Assembly: GCA_005880695.1 (NCBI GenBank)
Contig: VBGR01000061.1
Coordinates: 1 to 64,000 of the forward strand
Direction: 5' to 3'
Source of the DNA: Chloroflexota bacterium
GTDB lineage: Bacteria > Chloroflexota > Dormibacteria > Dormibacterales > Dormibacteraceae
DNA: 64,000 nucleotides
Below the pieces are notes generated by a model. It was not told the DNA's origin. It did no database searches and saw only the letters and a list, made by a program, of their open reading frames with translations. Numbering within the stretch: position 1 is the first letter of the stretch; each line of letters starts with the position of its first letter. Below are positions 15,608 to 24,474 of the stretch, one piece after another. The position numbers were made by a program, and so were the translations under genes.

Positions 15608-17200
15608 CTGACTTACAAGCGCTGGATTCTCGTCGCCGCCGTGCTCGGGTCAGGGATCGTCTTCCTCGACTCGACGGTGGTCAACGTCGCTCTGCCCCGC
15701 ATCGGCCACGACCTTCCGCGCCTCTTCCTCGGCGTCCTCGAGGGTCAGTCCTACGTCTACAACGCCTACCTGCTGACGCTGAGCGCGCTCCTGATCCTTG
15801 CCGGCGCGCTCAACGACTTCTACGGACGCAAGCGCATGTTCATGTTCGGCCTGGTCGGCTTCGGAGTCACCTCGGTGCTCTGCGGGCTGGCGCCGAACAT
15901 GGAGCTGCTCGTGCTCTTCCGGGTGCTCCAGGGCGCCGCCGGAGCGCTGCTGGTGCCGGGATCGCTGGCGCTCCTCACGGCCAACTTCGAAGGCGAAGAG
16001 CAAGGCCGGGCCTTCGGCATCTGGGCGGGAGCGTCGGCCGCAACCACCATCCTCGGCCCGGTCGTGGGCGGCTTCCTCGTCGACAGCCTTTCCTGGCGGG
16101 CGGCCTTCCTGATCAACATCCCGCTCGTGGCGATCGGCCTTTGGGCCACCTATGTCCACGTGCCCGAGAGCCGCGACGAGCAGGCTTCGAATAAGTTCGA
16201 CTGGCTGGGCGCCGCGGTGGTCGGCCTGGCGGTTGGTGGCCTTGCTTTCGGAGCCATCTACGGACAGCAGCGAGAGTGGCGCGACCCGGCCGGATTCGTG
16301 GCGATCGGGATCGGCCTGCTGGCCACCATCGCCCTGCCCGTCCTGATGGCGAGCTCGTCGCACCCGCTGATCCCGCTGCACCTCTTCAAGAGCCGCAATT
16401 TCACGGTCACCAACATCTCAACCCTGCTGATCTATGGGGCCCTCTACGTCTTCAGCTACTACCAGGCGCTCTTCATGCAGGGGACGCTTGGCTATACGGC
16501 GGCGGCGGCGGGTGCGGCCGGCATCCCCGGGACGCTCTTCCTGGTCTTCTTCTCTTCGCGGTTCGGCAGCCTGGCCGCGCGCTACGGGCCGCGTTGGTTC
16601 ATGGCCGCCGGACCCGCGGTCATGCTGCTGGGGGTGCTCTGGATGATCCGCGTACCGCCCACCAGCGTGCCCTGGCACCTGCGCCCGGCCGACCCCACGA
16701 CCTTCCTGCCGCCGGCGTCCTATTTCACCGACTTCCTGCCTGCCAACATCCTCTTCGGACTCGGAATCATGGTGCTGGTGGCGCCCCTGACGACCGCCCT
16801 CATGACCTCCATCCCGGTCCGCAACTCGGGCGTCGGCTCGGCCATCAACAACGCCATCTCCCGGGTCGGGCCGCAACTGGCGGGCGCCCTGATCTTCGTC
16901 TTCATCACGGCCGACTTCTACCGCTTCCTGGCCGGGCGGCTGAGCGGCGTGGACGTCAGCTCAGCCGGCTTTCACGCCAGGGTCAGCCCACTCAACACGC
17001 CGCCCGATCCAGGCCTGGTCGGCGTGGTCCGGGAGGCATCGACGGAGTCGTTTCATATAGCCATGCTGGTAGTGGCAATCCTCTTCCTGCTGGGAGCCCT
17101 CGTGAACGCGGCCGGCATCCGCAACGAGGCCGCCAAGACGCCGGCCGCTGAATCATCCCCGGAGGCCGAACCAACCTCGCTCCAACCGGAGGCGAACTGA
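15608..17200 (+). CDS. MFS drug:H+ antiporter-2 (EmrB/QacA-type, 14 TM), apparent CTG start
   Basis: 530-aa membrane transporter with about 14 helices. TM1 contains LDSTVVNVALP (DHA2 signature) and motif A is ALNDFYGRKR. The frame has a stop at 15497 and no ATG, GTG or TTG until GTG 15641, which would cut TM1 in half. CTG 15608 sits 6 nt after GGGGAAGG and gives the natural start TYKRWILVAAV. The cNMP-fold gene follows 3 nt after the stop, so the transporter probably belongs to that operon. Substrate unknown. Confidence 0.9.
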   Translation: MTYKRWILVAAVLGSGIVFLDSTVVNVALPRIGHDLPRLFLGVLEGQSYVYNAYLLTLSALLILAGALNDFYGRKRMFMFGLVGFGVTSVLCGLAPNMELLVLFRVLQGAAGALLVPGSLALLTANFEGEEQGRAFGIWAGASAATTILGPVVGGFLVDSLSWRAAFLINIPLVAIGLWATYVHVPESRDEQASNKFDWLGAAVVGLAVGGLAFGAIYGQQREWRDPAGFVAIGIGLLATIALPVLMASSSHPLIPLHLFKSRNFTVTNISTLLIYGALYVFSYYQALFMQGTLGYTAAAAGAAGIPGTLFLVFFSSRFGSLAARYGPRWFMAAGPAVMLLGVLWMIRVPPTSVPWHLRPADPTTFLPPASYFTDFLPANILFGLGIMVLVAPLTTALMTSIPVRNSGVGSAINNAISRVGPQLAGALIFVFITADFYRFLAGRLSGVDVSSAGFHARVSPLNTPPDPGLVGVVREASTESFHIAMLVVAILFLLGALVNAAGIRNEAAKTPAAESSPEAEPTSLQPEAN

Positions 17201-17203
17201 CAG

Positions 17204-17629
17204 GTGGACGTGCGCGACGATGTCACCGAACTCCTCGCGGGCTTCTCGCTTTTTGCTGACCTTTCCAGCGCGGAGCGGGAACGGGTCGCCCACACCTTCA
17301 AGGAAGCGTGGTTTGCGGAAGGTGAACGCATCCTTCGCCAGGGCATCAGCGGTGGTTCGGCCTTCTACGTGATCCTGGAGGGCAGCGCCGGCATCCGCGT
17401 CGACGGGGTCGAGCGCTGGTCGCTCAAGCCCGGGGAGTTCTTCGGCGAGATTTCCTCTCTGCTCGGCGAGGTCGCGGTGGCGGACATCATGGCGCTGACG
17501 CCGCTGCGCTGCCTGGTTCTGGATGGCGACCAGCTCGAATCGTTCCTCGTCTCGCACCCGAAAGTCATGTATCGAGTGCTCCAGGGCGAGGCTCGCAAGG
17601 TGCGCAACACGACCCAGTGGCAGAACTGA
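17204..17629 (+). CDS. Stand-alone cyclic-nucleotide-binding-fold (Crp-type) protein
   Basis: 141-aa cupin-like cNMP-binding domain: LFADLSSAERERVAHTF, ILRQGISGGSAFYVILEGSAGI, and the phosphate-cassette region FFGEISSLLGE. The usual Arg-Ser/Thr-Ala after the cassette reads VAVADI, so the phosphate-binding arginine is absent and ligand binding may be lost or altered. There is no DNA-binding domain. The next gene starts 13 nt before its stop, so tight coupling to the FAD oxidoreductase is expected. GTG start. Confidence 0.85.
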   Translation: MDVRDDVTELLAGFSLFADLSSAERERVAHTFKEAWFAEGERILRQGISGGSAFYVILEGSAGIRVDGVERWSLKPGEFFGEISSLLGEVAVADIMALTPLRCLVLDGDQLESFLVSHPKVMYRVLQGEARKVRNTTQWQN

Positions 17630-19143
17630 GCGAAGGGCCCTTCCCGCCGGGTAGATACGAGCTGATCGTGGTCGGGAGCGGCCCGGGCGCCCTCCAGCTC
17701 ACTTACTGCCTGACCCGGCTCGGCCTCGACCACGCAGTCATCTCGGATGACCCGGCGCCGGGCGGAATGTTCCGGCGCTGGCCCATCTTCCAGCGGATGC
17801 TGAGCTGGACCAAGCCGTATGCCGGCTTCGAGCACCGCTCGCGCGAGTACGAGCGTTTCGACTGGAACAGCCTCGCCTGCGACGAAGAGGAGCACCGCGC
17901 GGTGATGGCCGAGGTGATGGATGGGACCTCTTACTTCCCGTCGCGTCCCGAGATGGAGCGCGGCCTGGTCATCTTCGCTGAGCGGGCCGGCCTCCAGGTC
18001 CGCTATGGCTGCAGGTGGGAGAGCACAGGCAGGGAAGGCCAGGATTTCATCCTCGGGACGTCCGACGGTGAGTACCGAGCGCCGCTCCTGGTCTTCGCGG
18101 TCGGTGTCGCAGAGCCCTGGAAGCCGTCGACGCCCGGGCTCGAGGACGCAGCCCACTACGGCGACCTGCGTCCGGTCGAGACGTACGCCGACCGGCGTGT
18201 TTTCATCATCGGCAAGCAGAACTCGGGCTTCGAGATCGCCACTGGCCTGCTCCCGGTCGCCCGCCAGATAGTCCTCGCCTCGCCCAGCCCGACCAAGCTC
18301 TCCGTCAACACACGGTCGCTGGTCGGAGTCCGAGCCCGCTATGTCCAGCCTTACGAAGACTCGGTGCTCGCCGGCGGAGTCGTCATCCTGGACGCCTCGA
18401 TCGAGTCGGTCGAACCGGCCGGAGCGGCCTTCAGGGTCACCACCCGGAACGCCCACGACGGCAGCGCGCTCGTCTTCGAAGTCGACGACGTGATCGCGGC
18501 GACCGGCTTCGTCGCGCCTTTGCGCGACCTGCCCGAGCTCGGCGTCGCAACCTTCGGTCACAGCCGGCTGCCCGCGCAGACGCCTTTTTGGCGCAGCGCG
18601 ACGGTGCCCGGGATCTACTTCGCGGGGACGCTGACGCAGGGCTCGCTCGGCCTCCGTAAGCACGGCATCCCAAGCAACTCCGGAGCCGTCCAGGGATACC
18701 GCTACAACGCTCGGGTCCTGGCCCGCCACCTCGCTCAAACGCGGTTCAACAGGGACCTGGAGCGTCCGCGGCTGGGAACGGATCAGGTGATACCGCTCCT
18801 TCTCGCCGAGGTCAGCCGCGGTCCGGAGCTCTGGCACCAGCGCTCGTACCTCGCGCGCGTCCTCACCATCGACGCTGAACAAGGCCTGGGCGACGAAGGC
18901 GTGCTGCCGCTCGCGCATTTCGTCGACGACGACCGCGGGCCGGACGGCGTGGCGATCGCCCTCGAGTCAAACGGGCGCGACGAGCCGTACCCTGCCGTCT
19001 ATATCAGGCGCGCCAACAAGGTGAGCGAGCACCTCCTGCCGTCGCATCCATTGCTCGACTTCGAGGGCGCCGGTTACGTGAGCGAGCTGGCCGCGCAGCT
19101 GGGCGAACTGCTCAGTCCAAGCCTGTCGAGGCCGGTCCCATGA
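17617..19143 (+). CDS. FAD-dependent oxidoreductase (flavin monooxygenase / thioredoxin reductase-like)
   Basis: 508 aa. FAD-binding Rossmann motif GSGPGALQ at about 21-28, then PAPGGMFRRWP, and a second dinucleotide-binding motif in VFIIGKQNSGFEIA (Gly-Lys-Gln-Asn-Ser-Gly in place of GxGxSG). An ATGF-like stretch AATGFVAP follows. No redox CxxC is seen, so it is closer to flavin monooxygenase-like proteins than to classical thioredoxin reductase. It overlaps the cNMP-fold gene by 13 nt and the cyclase-NTPase gene by ATGA. Confidence 0.82.
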   Translation: MAELSEGPFPPGRYELIVVGSGPGALQLTYCLTRLGLDHAVISDDPAPGGMFRRWPIFQRMLSWTKPYAGFEHRSREYERFDWNSLACDEEEHRAVMAEVMDGTSYFPSRPEMERGLVIFAERAGLQVRYGCRWESTGREGQDFILGTSDGEYRAPLLVFAVGVAEPWKPSTPGLEDAAHYGDLRPVETYADRRVFIIGKQNSGFEIATGLLPVARQIVLASPSPTKLSVNTRSLVGVRARYVQPYEDSVLAGGVVILDASIESVEPAGAAFRVTTRNAHDGSALVFEVDDVIAATGFVAPLRDLPELGVATFGHSRLPAQTPFWRSATVPGIYFAGTLTQGSLGLRKHGIPSNSGAVQGYRYNARVLARHLAQTRFNRDLERPRLGTDQVIPLLLAEVSRGPELWHQRSYLARVLTIDAEQGLGDEGVLPLAHFVDDDRGPDGVAIALESNGRDEPYPAVYIRRANKVSEHLLPSHPLLDFEGAGYVSELAAQLGELLSPSLSRPVP

Positions 19144-21785
19144 GCCTCCCGAGCGGCACGCTCACGTTCCTCTTCACCGACATCGAGGGCTCGACCCGCC
19201 TCATGCAGGAGGTGGGCGACCGCTACGTAGAAGCGCAGGCAGCGCACCACGCGATCCTGCGGGAGGCCTTTCGGAACAACTCCGGCCGGGAGTTGCGAAC
19301 CGAGGGCGACTCCTTCTTCTGCGTGTTCGCCAGCGCCCTCGACGCCTGCTCCGCGGCGGCTGCGGCCCAGAAGGCGCTGGCCGCGCAGGCCTGGCCCGAG
19401 GGAGCTGCGATCCGCGTCCGCATCGGCCTCCACACCGGGGAGGCGCCGCTCGTCGGCAACGAGTACATCGGCCTCGACGTGCACCACGCTGCCCGGGTGG
19501 CGGGCGCCGCTCACGGCGGCCAGGTCCTGCTCTCGGAGTCGACGCACGCGCTCGTGCAGGACAACCTGCCCGCAGGCATCAGGCTGCGTGACCTCGGCCT
19601 GCACCGGCTGAAGGACCTGGCCCGATCCGAGCGGCTCTTCCAGCTGGTGGTCGCAAGCCTGCCCGACAGTTTTCCGGCACTCCGCACGCTCGACACCACT
19701 CCGAACAACCTGCCCACGCAGCTGACAAGCTTCATCGGCCGCGAGCCGGAGGTCGAGTCCGCTGGGGCCCTGCTCAAGGGTGCCCGGCTGCTGACGCTGA
19801 CCGGCCCGGGCGGGATCGGCAAGACCAGGCTCAGCCTGCAGATCGCCGCCGACCTGATCCAGCAGTTCCCCGATGGCGTCTATTTCATCCCGCTGTCCGC
19901 GGTGCGCGAACCGGGCTTGGTGGCCTCGGTGATCGCCGAGGTGCTCGGCGTCGCCGTCACCGGTAGCCGGCTCTCGATCGACGCCGTGGTGGAGTACCTG
20001 CGCGACAGGAAAGTGCTCCTCGTGCTGGACAACTTCGAGCAGCTCCTGCCTGAGGGCGCGCCGGTCGCGACTCAGCTGCTCAAGGGGAGCCCGGGACTGA
20101 AGCTCCTGGTCAGCAGCCGGGCGGTCCTCCGCGTCTACGGCGAGCAGGAGTTCGCGGTCGAGCCTCTGCGCCTACCCGACCTCAAGGCACTCCCGGCGCT
20201 GGCGGCACTCTCTCAATACGAGGCGGTCAGGCTGTTCATCGAGCGGGCGGTGGCAGCCAAGCCGGACTTTCGAGCCACCAACGAGAACGCTCCGGCGATC
20301 GCCGGAGTCTGCGAGCGGGTGGATGGCCTGCCGCTGGCCATCGAGCTGGCGGCGGCCCGCGTCAAGCTCTTCTCGCCGCAGGCGCTACTGGGGAGGCTGG
20401 AGTCGAGCCTCACCGTGCTTGGCACCGGCAGCCGTGACTTGCCCGGCCGGCAACAGACTCTGCAAGCTGCGATCGCCTGGAGCTACGACCTCCTGGACCC
20501 GCCGCTGCAGCGGCTCCTGGCGCGGTTCGCCGTCTTCGCCCGGGGCGGGAACCTGGAGCAGGCGGAGCTCGTCTGCGGGCCAGCCGCCGAGGTCGGTGTC
20601 GACGTGCTGACGGGGCTGGACGAGCTGGCGGACCAGAGCCTGCTGAGGCGCCTGCCGGACTTCGAAGAACCGCGGCTCCTGATGCTGCAGACGATCAGGG
20701 AATTCGCGCTGGAGCGGCTCCAGCAAGGCGGCGAGGGCGACCTGGTCAGGGACCGACACGCGGCTGCCTTCCATGCGCTCGCCGAAGAGGCGGCGCCGCG
20801 CGTGTTCGGCGAGCAGCAGAAGACCTGGCTCGACCGTCTGGAACGCGACCATGACAACTTCAGGGCAGCAATGGACTGGTGCGTCGAGCGCGCCGATGCC
20901 GAGCGCGGCCTCTGCTTGGGGGCAGCCTTATGGCGCTTCTGGCAGATGCGGGGACACCTGCACGAGGGCCGGGCGCGGCTCGAGGCCGTGCTGGCGCTGG
21001 CAGGGGCTCACGACCATCCCAAGGAGCGGCGGCGAGCGCTCGAAGCGGCCGGTGGGATCGCCTACTGGCAGGGAGACATGCCCGCTGCCCAGGCGTTCTA
21101 CGACGAGTGCCTCGCGTCGACGCGGGAGGGCGGCACCAGGGCCGAGCTCGCCAACGCGATTTACAACGTTTCCTTCCCGAGAATGGTGAACAGGCAAGAT
21201 CTGGCGCGCGCAGCCCAGCTCCTCACGGAGGCTCTGCCGATCTTCCGGGAAGTGGGCGACGAGGCCGGACTCGGGCGCTGTCTCTGGGGGCTTGGCAACG
21301 CTGACTACTTCGCCGCTCGCTATCCGGACGCCATCGCACACCTGGACGAGGCCATCGAGCTCTTTCGGCGCCTGGACGACCGCTTCAGCCTTGGTTGGGC
21401 GCTGCACACCCGAGCCCTGGTCGCTCTGAAGTATCTGGATTGGGCGGCTGCGGACGCCTTCGTTGTCGAAGCCCTGGAGATTTTCTCGGCGGCAAGCGAC
21501 GTGTCCGGGATAGTCCTCCTCCTCGACGACGCGGCGGCAGTGGCACGGGTCAAGGGTGAACCCCGCCGCCAGATTCGCCTGGCCGCGGCGGCCACCGCCC
21601 ACCAGGCCGCAAGCGGCGCCGGGCTGGGCGCGATCCTCAAGGCCGAAGAGGAATGGACACTCCGCGAAGCGCTGACCAGCGAAGAAGATAAACGCGCCTG
21701 GGCGGAGGGTCAGGCGATGAGCCTGGAGGAGGCGGTTGCCTATGCCCTTGGCAGGAGCGATTCAGAGGTGGAGGCGCGGACCTGA
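19140..21785 (+). CDS. Class III cyclase domain - NB-ARC-like ATPase - TPR regulator
   Basis: 881 aa. Residues about 1-170 form a class III nucleotidyl cyclase homology domain (TFLFTDIEGSTRL with the metal Asp; LRTEGDSFF with the second Asp). The purine-specifying Lys of the KTxGD motif is Arg, and in VHHAARVAG the usual Asn is His while Arg is kept, so activity is uncertain. An STAND-type ATPase follows with Walker A TGPGGIGKTR and Walker B VLLVLDNFEQ, then TPR-like helices to the end. No LuxR HTH is present. It is coupled by ATGA to the FAD oxidoreductase. Confidence 0.88.
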   Translation: MSLPSGTLTFLFTDIEGSTRLMQEVGDRYVEAQAAHHAILREAFRNNSGRELRTEGDSFFCVFASALDACSAAAAAQKALAAQAWPEGAAIRVRIGLHTGEAPLVGNEYIGLDVHHAARVAGAAHGGQVLLSESTHALVQDNLPAGIRLRDLGLHRLKDLARSERLFQLVVASLPDSFPALRTLDTTPNNLPTQLTSFIGREPEVESAGALLKGARLLTLTGPGGIGKTRLSLQIAADLIQQFPDGVYFIPLSAVREPGLVASVIAEVLGVAVTGSRLSIDAVVEYLRDRKVLLVLDNFEQLLPEGAPVATQLLKGSPGLKLLVSSRAVLRVYGEQEFAVEPLRLPDLKALPALAALSQYEAVRLFIERAVAAKPDFRATNENAPAIAGVCERVDGLPLAIELAAARVKLFSPQALLGRLESSLTVLGTGSRDLPGRQQTLQAAIAWSYDLLDPPLQRLLARFAVFARGGNLEQAELVCGPAAEVGVDVLTGLDELADQSLLRRLPDFEEPRLLMLQTIREFALERLQQGGEGDLVRDRHAAAFHALAEEAAPRVFGEQQKTWLDRLERDHDNFRAAMDWCVERADAERGLCLGAALWRFWQMRGHLHEGRARLEAVLALAGAHDHPKERRRALEAAGGIAYWQGDMPAAQAFYDECLASTREGGTRAELANAIYNVSFPRMVNRQDLARAAQLLTEALPIFREVGDEAGLGRCLWGLGNADYFAARYPDAIAHLDEAIELFRRLDDRFSLGWALHTRALVALKYLDWAAADAFVVEALEIFSAASDVSGIVLLLDDAAAVARVKGEPRRQIRLAAAATAHQAASGAGLGAILKAEEEWTLREALTSEEDKRAWAEGQAMSLEEAVAYALGRSDSEVEART

Positions 21786-21786
21786 C

Positions 21787-22059
21787 ATGGCGACCCGGCT
21801 CTGCTCACACCTGCTCGCCGCGGGCGACGCTGAGCCAAAAACGCCCGACGGCTGCGAAGAGTGCCTGGCGATGGGCGACGGCTGGGTCCACCTCCGGCTC
21901 TGCACCGACTGCGGGCATGTCGGCTGCTGCAATGACTCCAAGAACAAACACGCAACGCGGCACTTTCTCAGCAGCGAACATCCGGTGATCAGGTCTTTCG
22001 AGCCGGGTGAGCGGTGGCTCTTCTGCTACCCGGACGACCTCTTCTACGACCCGGAGTAG
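21787..22059 (+). CDS. UBP-type zinc finger protein
   Basis: 90 aa, essentially one ZnF-UBP domain: CSHL, CEECLAMGDGWVHLRLCTDCGHVGCC, HATRHF, HPVIRSF and GERWLFCYPDDLFY. The Cys/His ligand order matches the eukaryotic ubiquitin-C-terminus-binding finger. The start is 1 nt after the cyclase-NTPase stop, so it is the last gene of the cassette. The bacterial function is unestablished; it could bind a Gly-Gly-like C-terminus or act as a redox-linked adaptor. Confidence 0.9.
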   Translation: MATRLCSHLLAAGDAEPKTPDGCEECLAMGDGWVHLRLCTDCGHVGCCNDSKNKHATRHFLSSEHPVIRSFEPGERWLFCYPDDLFYDPE

Positions 22060-22071
22060 GCCTTGAGGTCG

Positions 22072-22161
22072 TCAGCCATCCTGGAACTCGAGCTGGTTGC
22101 CGTCGGGGTCGAGCAGGTTGAACGTCCGCTCGCATTGGTTGCGGACCTCCCTCGGTATGCT
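22072..22161 (-). pseudogene. 3' remnant of a VOC/glyoxalase gene
   Basis: Read on the minus strand, the stretch encodes TFNLLDPDGNQLEFQDG and a stop, a standard C-terminus of a VOC protein. Upstream the frame loses family resemblance, and there is no room for a whole gene. It is likely a decayed fragment left between the ZnF-UBP gene and the next gene. Confidence 0.55.
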
Positions 22162-22215
22162 GGTGCTGGCCGGCGACCGCCGGCGCGGGTCTTGAGGAGG
22201 GTAGACGAGAGCTGA

Positions 22216-22530
22216 ATGGATGAAGAACTGCAGGGCTGGCTCCGGCAGCGGTTGCCGGCGGACTGGTTCGTCGCCGTTCCGGAACTGGCCGCGGTCGGCG
22301 AGTCAGCGGTCGTCCGTGGCCGCCTGCAAGACGTGGCCGGCGCAGCCGACCCGGAGGCGGCGGCGGCCGGACGGATCGCCCGCTTCCGAGAGGAGTCCCG
22401 GGCCGAACGCCAGGCGATCGCGCGCGAGGCGGAGACTCGCCATGAGCGCCTGCTGAGCTGGGAGGTCAGCTGCGGTCCGGTGGTGGAAGCCTTCAGCGAC
22501 GCCTGGGAGGGCGACCCCGTTTACGTCTGA
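22216..22530 (+). CDS. Unknown protein, short paralogue of the 42.2-kb protein
   Basis: 104 aa. The N-terminal region (WLRQRLPADWF), RIARFREESRAERQAIAREAE and LSWEVSCG align with WFTGRLPDGWF, RITRFREETREQRMKIANEAE and VSWGAQAG of the 165-aa protein at 42241-42738. It lacks that protein's C-terminal RSRSEALAWCVKLV region. It is basic and acidic by turns, soluble, with a coiled-coil-like middle. Function unknown. ATG 22216 follows a GAGG-like ribosome site. Confidence 0.75.
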   Translation: MDEELQGWLRQRLPADWFVAVPELAAVGESAVVRGRLQDVAGAADPEAAAAGRIARFREESRAERQAIAREAETRHERLLSWEVSCGPVVEAFSDAWEGDPVYV

Positions 22531-22537
22531 GCCCGAG

Positions 22538-23485
22538 CTGACCTTCCGGCCGGCCACGCTCGCCGACGCCGAGCTGGTCGCCAAGCTGATGACCACCCAT
22601 CATCCAGACCATCCGATGGATCCGGCATTGCTGCGCCACTGGTGGTCGAATCCGCCCACCGGCTGGCTCATCGAGGAGTTCCTGGCCACGCTGGCCGGCC
22701 AGCCCGCCGGCCACGTTGAGTGCTACATCGCTGCGGCCGAGGTGGACCCAGAACGCTGGGGGCGGTTCGAGTCCTTCCTGCTACCGGCGGCGATGTCGAC
22801 CGAGCGCACCGGCGATCTCTTCGCCTTCGCGGAGAACCGCCTCTCGAACGCTGGGGCGCTCGCGTTCGAAACGCAGATCTGGGAGGGGGACGCGCCGATG
22901 CAGGAGGCGCTCGCGGCGCGCGGTTACCGGCGTGATCGCGTCGAGAAGAACTGGGAGCTGGACCTGGTCGCGCTTCGCGATGAGATCCTGGCGCGGGCCG
23001 AGAAATCGCGTGCGCGCATGCGCGACCAGGGCATTCGCTGCCTGACGCTCGCGGAAGACCACGACCCCGACCAGCTCAGCAAGCTGCATGCCCTGATGGA
23101 AGCGGTGCGCCAGGACATCCCGCACACGACGCCGATCCTGCCCAAGCAGTTCGAGGACTTCGAGCGGGAGCTGGAGGCTCCCTACATCCACCTGGACCGC
23201 TACTGGATCGCGCGCGACGGCGACCACATCGTCGGCCATTCCTTCCTCTGCTTTCCGCCCGAGATCGGCCCGGCCTGGACCTGTTTCACCGGGGTTGCCC
23301 GGGAGTACCGCGGTCGCGGCATCGCCCAGGCACTGAAGCTCTTCGGCCTGGCGCAGGCCATCGATCTGGGCGTGGACAGGGTCCGGACCGACAACGATGG
23401 CGAGAACCTGCCGATCCTCCACATCAACGAGACGCTGGGCTACCGCCAGGTCGAGGGCTGGATGACTTATCTGAAACGGGACTGA
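22538..23485 (+). CDS. Double GNAT-fold acetyltransferase, apparent CTG start
   Basis: 315 aa with two GNAT-like halves. The C-terminal half holds the acetyl-CoA motif VAREYRGRGIAQALK followed by VRTDNDGENLPILHINETLGY. The first halves of GNATs open with a strand like LTFRPATLADAELVAKL, which is encoded in frame from CTG 22538; the first ATG is 22589, inside that helix, and no ATG, GTG or TTG lies between an upstream stop (about 22453) and it. Annotators may use 22589. Acceptor substrate unknown. Confidence 0.85.
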   Translation: MTFRPATLADAELVAKLMTTHHPDHPMDPALLRHWWSNPPTGWLIEEFLATLAGQPAGHVECYIAAAEVDPERWGRFESFLLPAAMSTERTGDLFAFAENRLSNAGALAFETQIWEGDAPMQEALAARGYRRDRVEKNWELDLVALRDEILARAEKSRARMRDQGIRCLTLAEDHDPDQLSKLHALMEAVRQDIPHTTPILPKQFEDFERELEAPYIHLDRYWIARDGDHIVGHSFLCFPPEIGPAWTCFTGVAREYRGRGIAQALKLFGLAQAIDLGVDRVRTDNDGENLPILHINETLGYRQVEGWMTYLKRD

Positions 23486-23518
23486 TCGCCGGCGCCCGTC
23501 GCCATAGAATCCTTTTTA

Positions 23519-24406
23519 GTGCTGCTGGCCCAGATCGAGAGCTTCCTGGAGGTAGTTCGCCGCGGCAACGTGAGCCGCGCGGCCGAGGCGGTTTACGTCA
23601 GCCAGCCCACGCTGACCGCCAGGATCCATTCTCTGGAAGCCGAGCTCGGCGAGAAGCTTTTCGTCCGCGGCCGCCAGGGCATGCGCCTGACCGACGCCGG
23701 GCGCGCCTTTCTGCCCTTTGCCGAGCGAGCCGCCCAGGCTGTCCGCGACGGCCGGTCCGCCATCGCCGAGCTCAGCTCGGGCTCGGCGGGCCAGCTCCTG
23801 ATCGGCTGCGCGCCGGCGGTCAGCACCTACCTCTTGCCGCCGGTCCTGGAGAGGTTCGCGGCTGCCCATCCGCGGGTCGAGGTGGTGGTCCGGACCGGCC
23901 ACTCGGAGGACGTCCAGCGGATGGTCCTGCGGAGCGAGGTCCAGGTCGGACTCGGCCGTGAGCTGCGCCATCACGAGCTCGAGCTGACGCCGTTCCACGA
24001 AGAGGAGCTGGTGTTGATCGTCGCGCCGACGCACCCTTTCGCGGCGAGGCGGCAGGTCTCGGTCGCGGAGCTGGCCAGCCAGCAGCTGATCCTCTTCGAC
24101 CGCACGTCCAGCTACTACGAGCTGACCCAAGCCTCCTTCGCCCATGCCGGCGTGACGCCCCGAAGCATGTTCGAGCTCGACAACATCGAGGCGGCCAAGA
24201 AGATGGTGGAGCGCCGGCTGGGCGTCGCTCTCCTGCCGCGCACGGCGGTCGCGGGCGAGATCGCTCAAGGCACGCTGACCCGGCTCGGGCTCACCGACTC
24301 GCTGCCGCTCCGCCGCCGGATCGTCGCCATGCGGCGGCGCGACGCCGGGCCGCCGTCGGGAGTGGTCGCCGCCTTCCTGGAGCTGCTCGGCCAGCTCGAA
24401 GCATAG
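23519..24406 (+). CDS. LysR-family transcriptional regulator
   Basis: 295 aa. N-terminal winged HTH: FLEVVRRGNVSRAAEAVYVSQPTLTARIHSLEAELGEKLFVR, then the periplasmic-binding-protein-like effector domain (from about residue 90, with GQLLIGCAP). It lies 68 nt upstream of isocitrate lyase in the same direction and is a candidate regulator of it. A TAGTGCTG junction supports GTG 23519. Confidence 0.9.
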   Translation: MLLAQIESFLEVVRRGNVSRAAEAVYVSQPTLTARIHSLEAELGEKLFVRGRQGMRLTDAGRAFLPFAERAAQAVRDGRSAIAELSSGSAGQLLIGCAPAVSTYLLPPVLERFAAAHPRVEVVVRTGHSEDVQRMVLRSEVQVGLGRELRHHELELTPFHEEELVLIVAPTHPFAARRQVSVAELASQQLILFDRTSSYYELTQASFAHAGVTPRSMFELDNIEAAKKMVERRLGVALLPRTAVAGEIAQGTLTRLGLTDSLPLRRRIVAMRRRDAGPPSGVVAAFLELLGQLEA

Positions 24407-24474
24407 CTCCGTTCTATCGTTCGAATTAAATCAATCAATTGGACGGATACCACACATCTTGATAGCGTTGTGGC

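Noticed and set aside
15641-17200. MFS start at GTG 15641
   Set aside because: It would remove half of TM1 and has no ribosome site; CTG 15608 with GGGGAAGG fits better.
17365-18918. 517-codon frame antisense to the FAD oxidoreductase
   Set aside because: Arg/Gly/Val-rich shadow frame without family resemblance.
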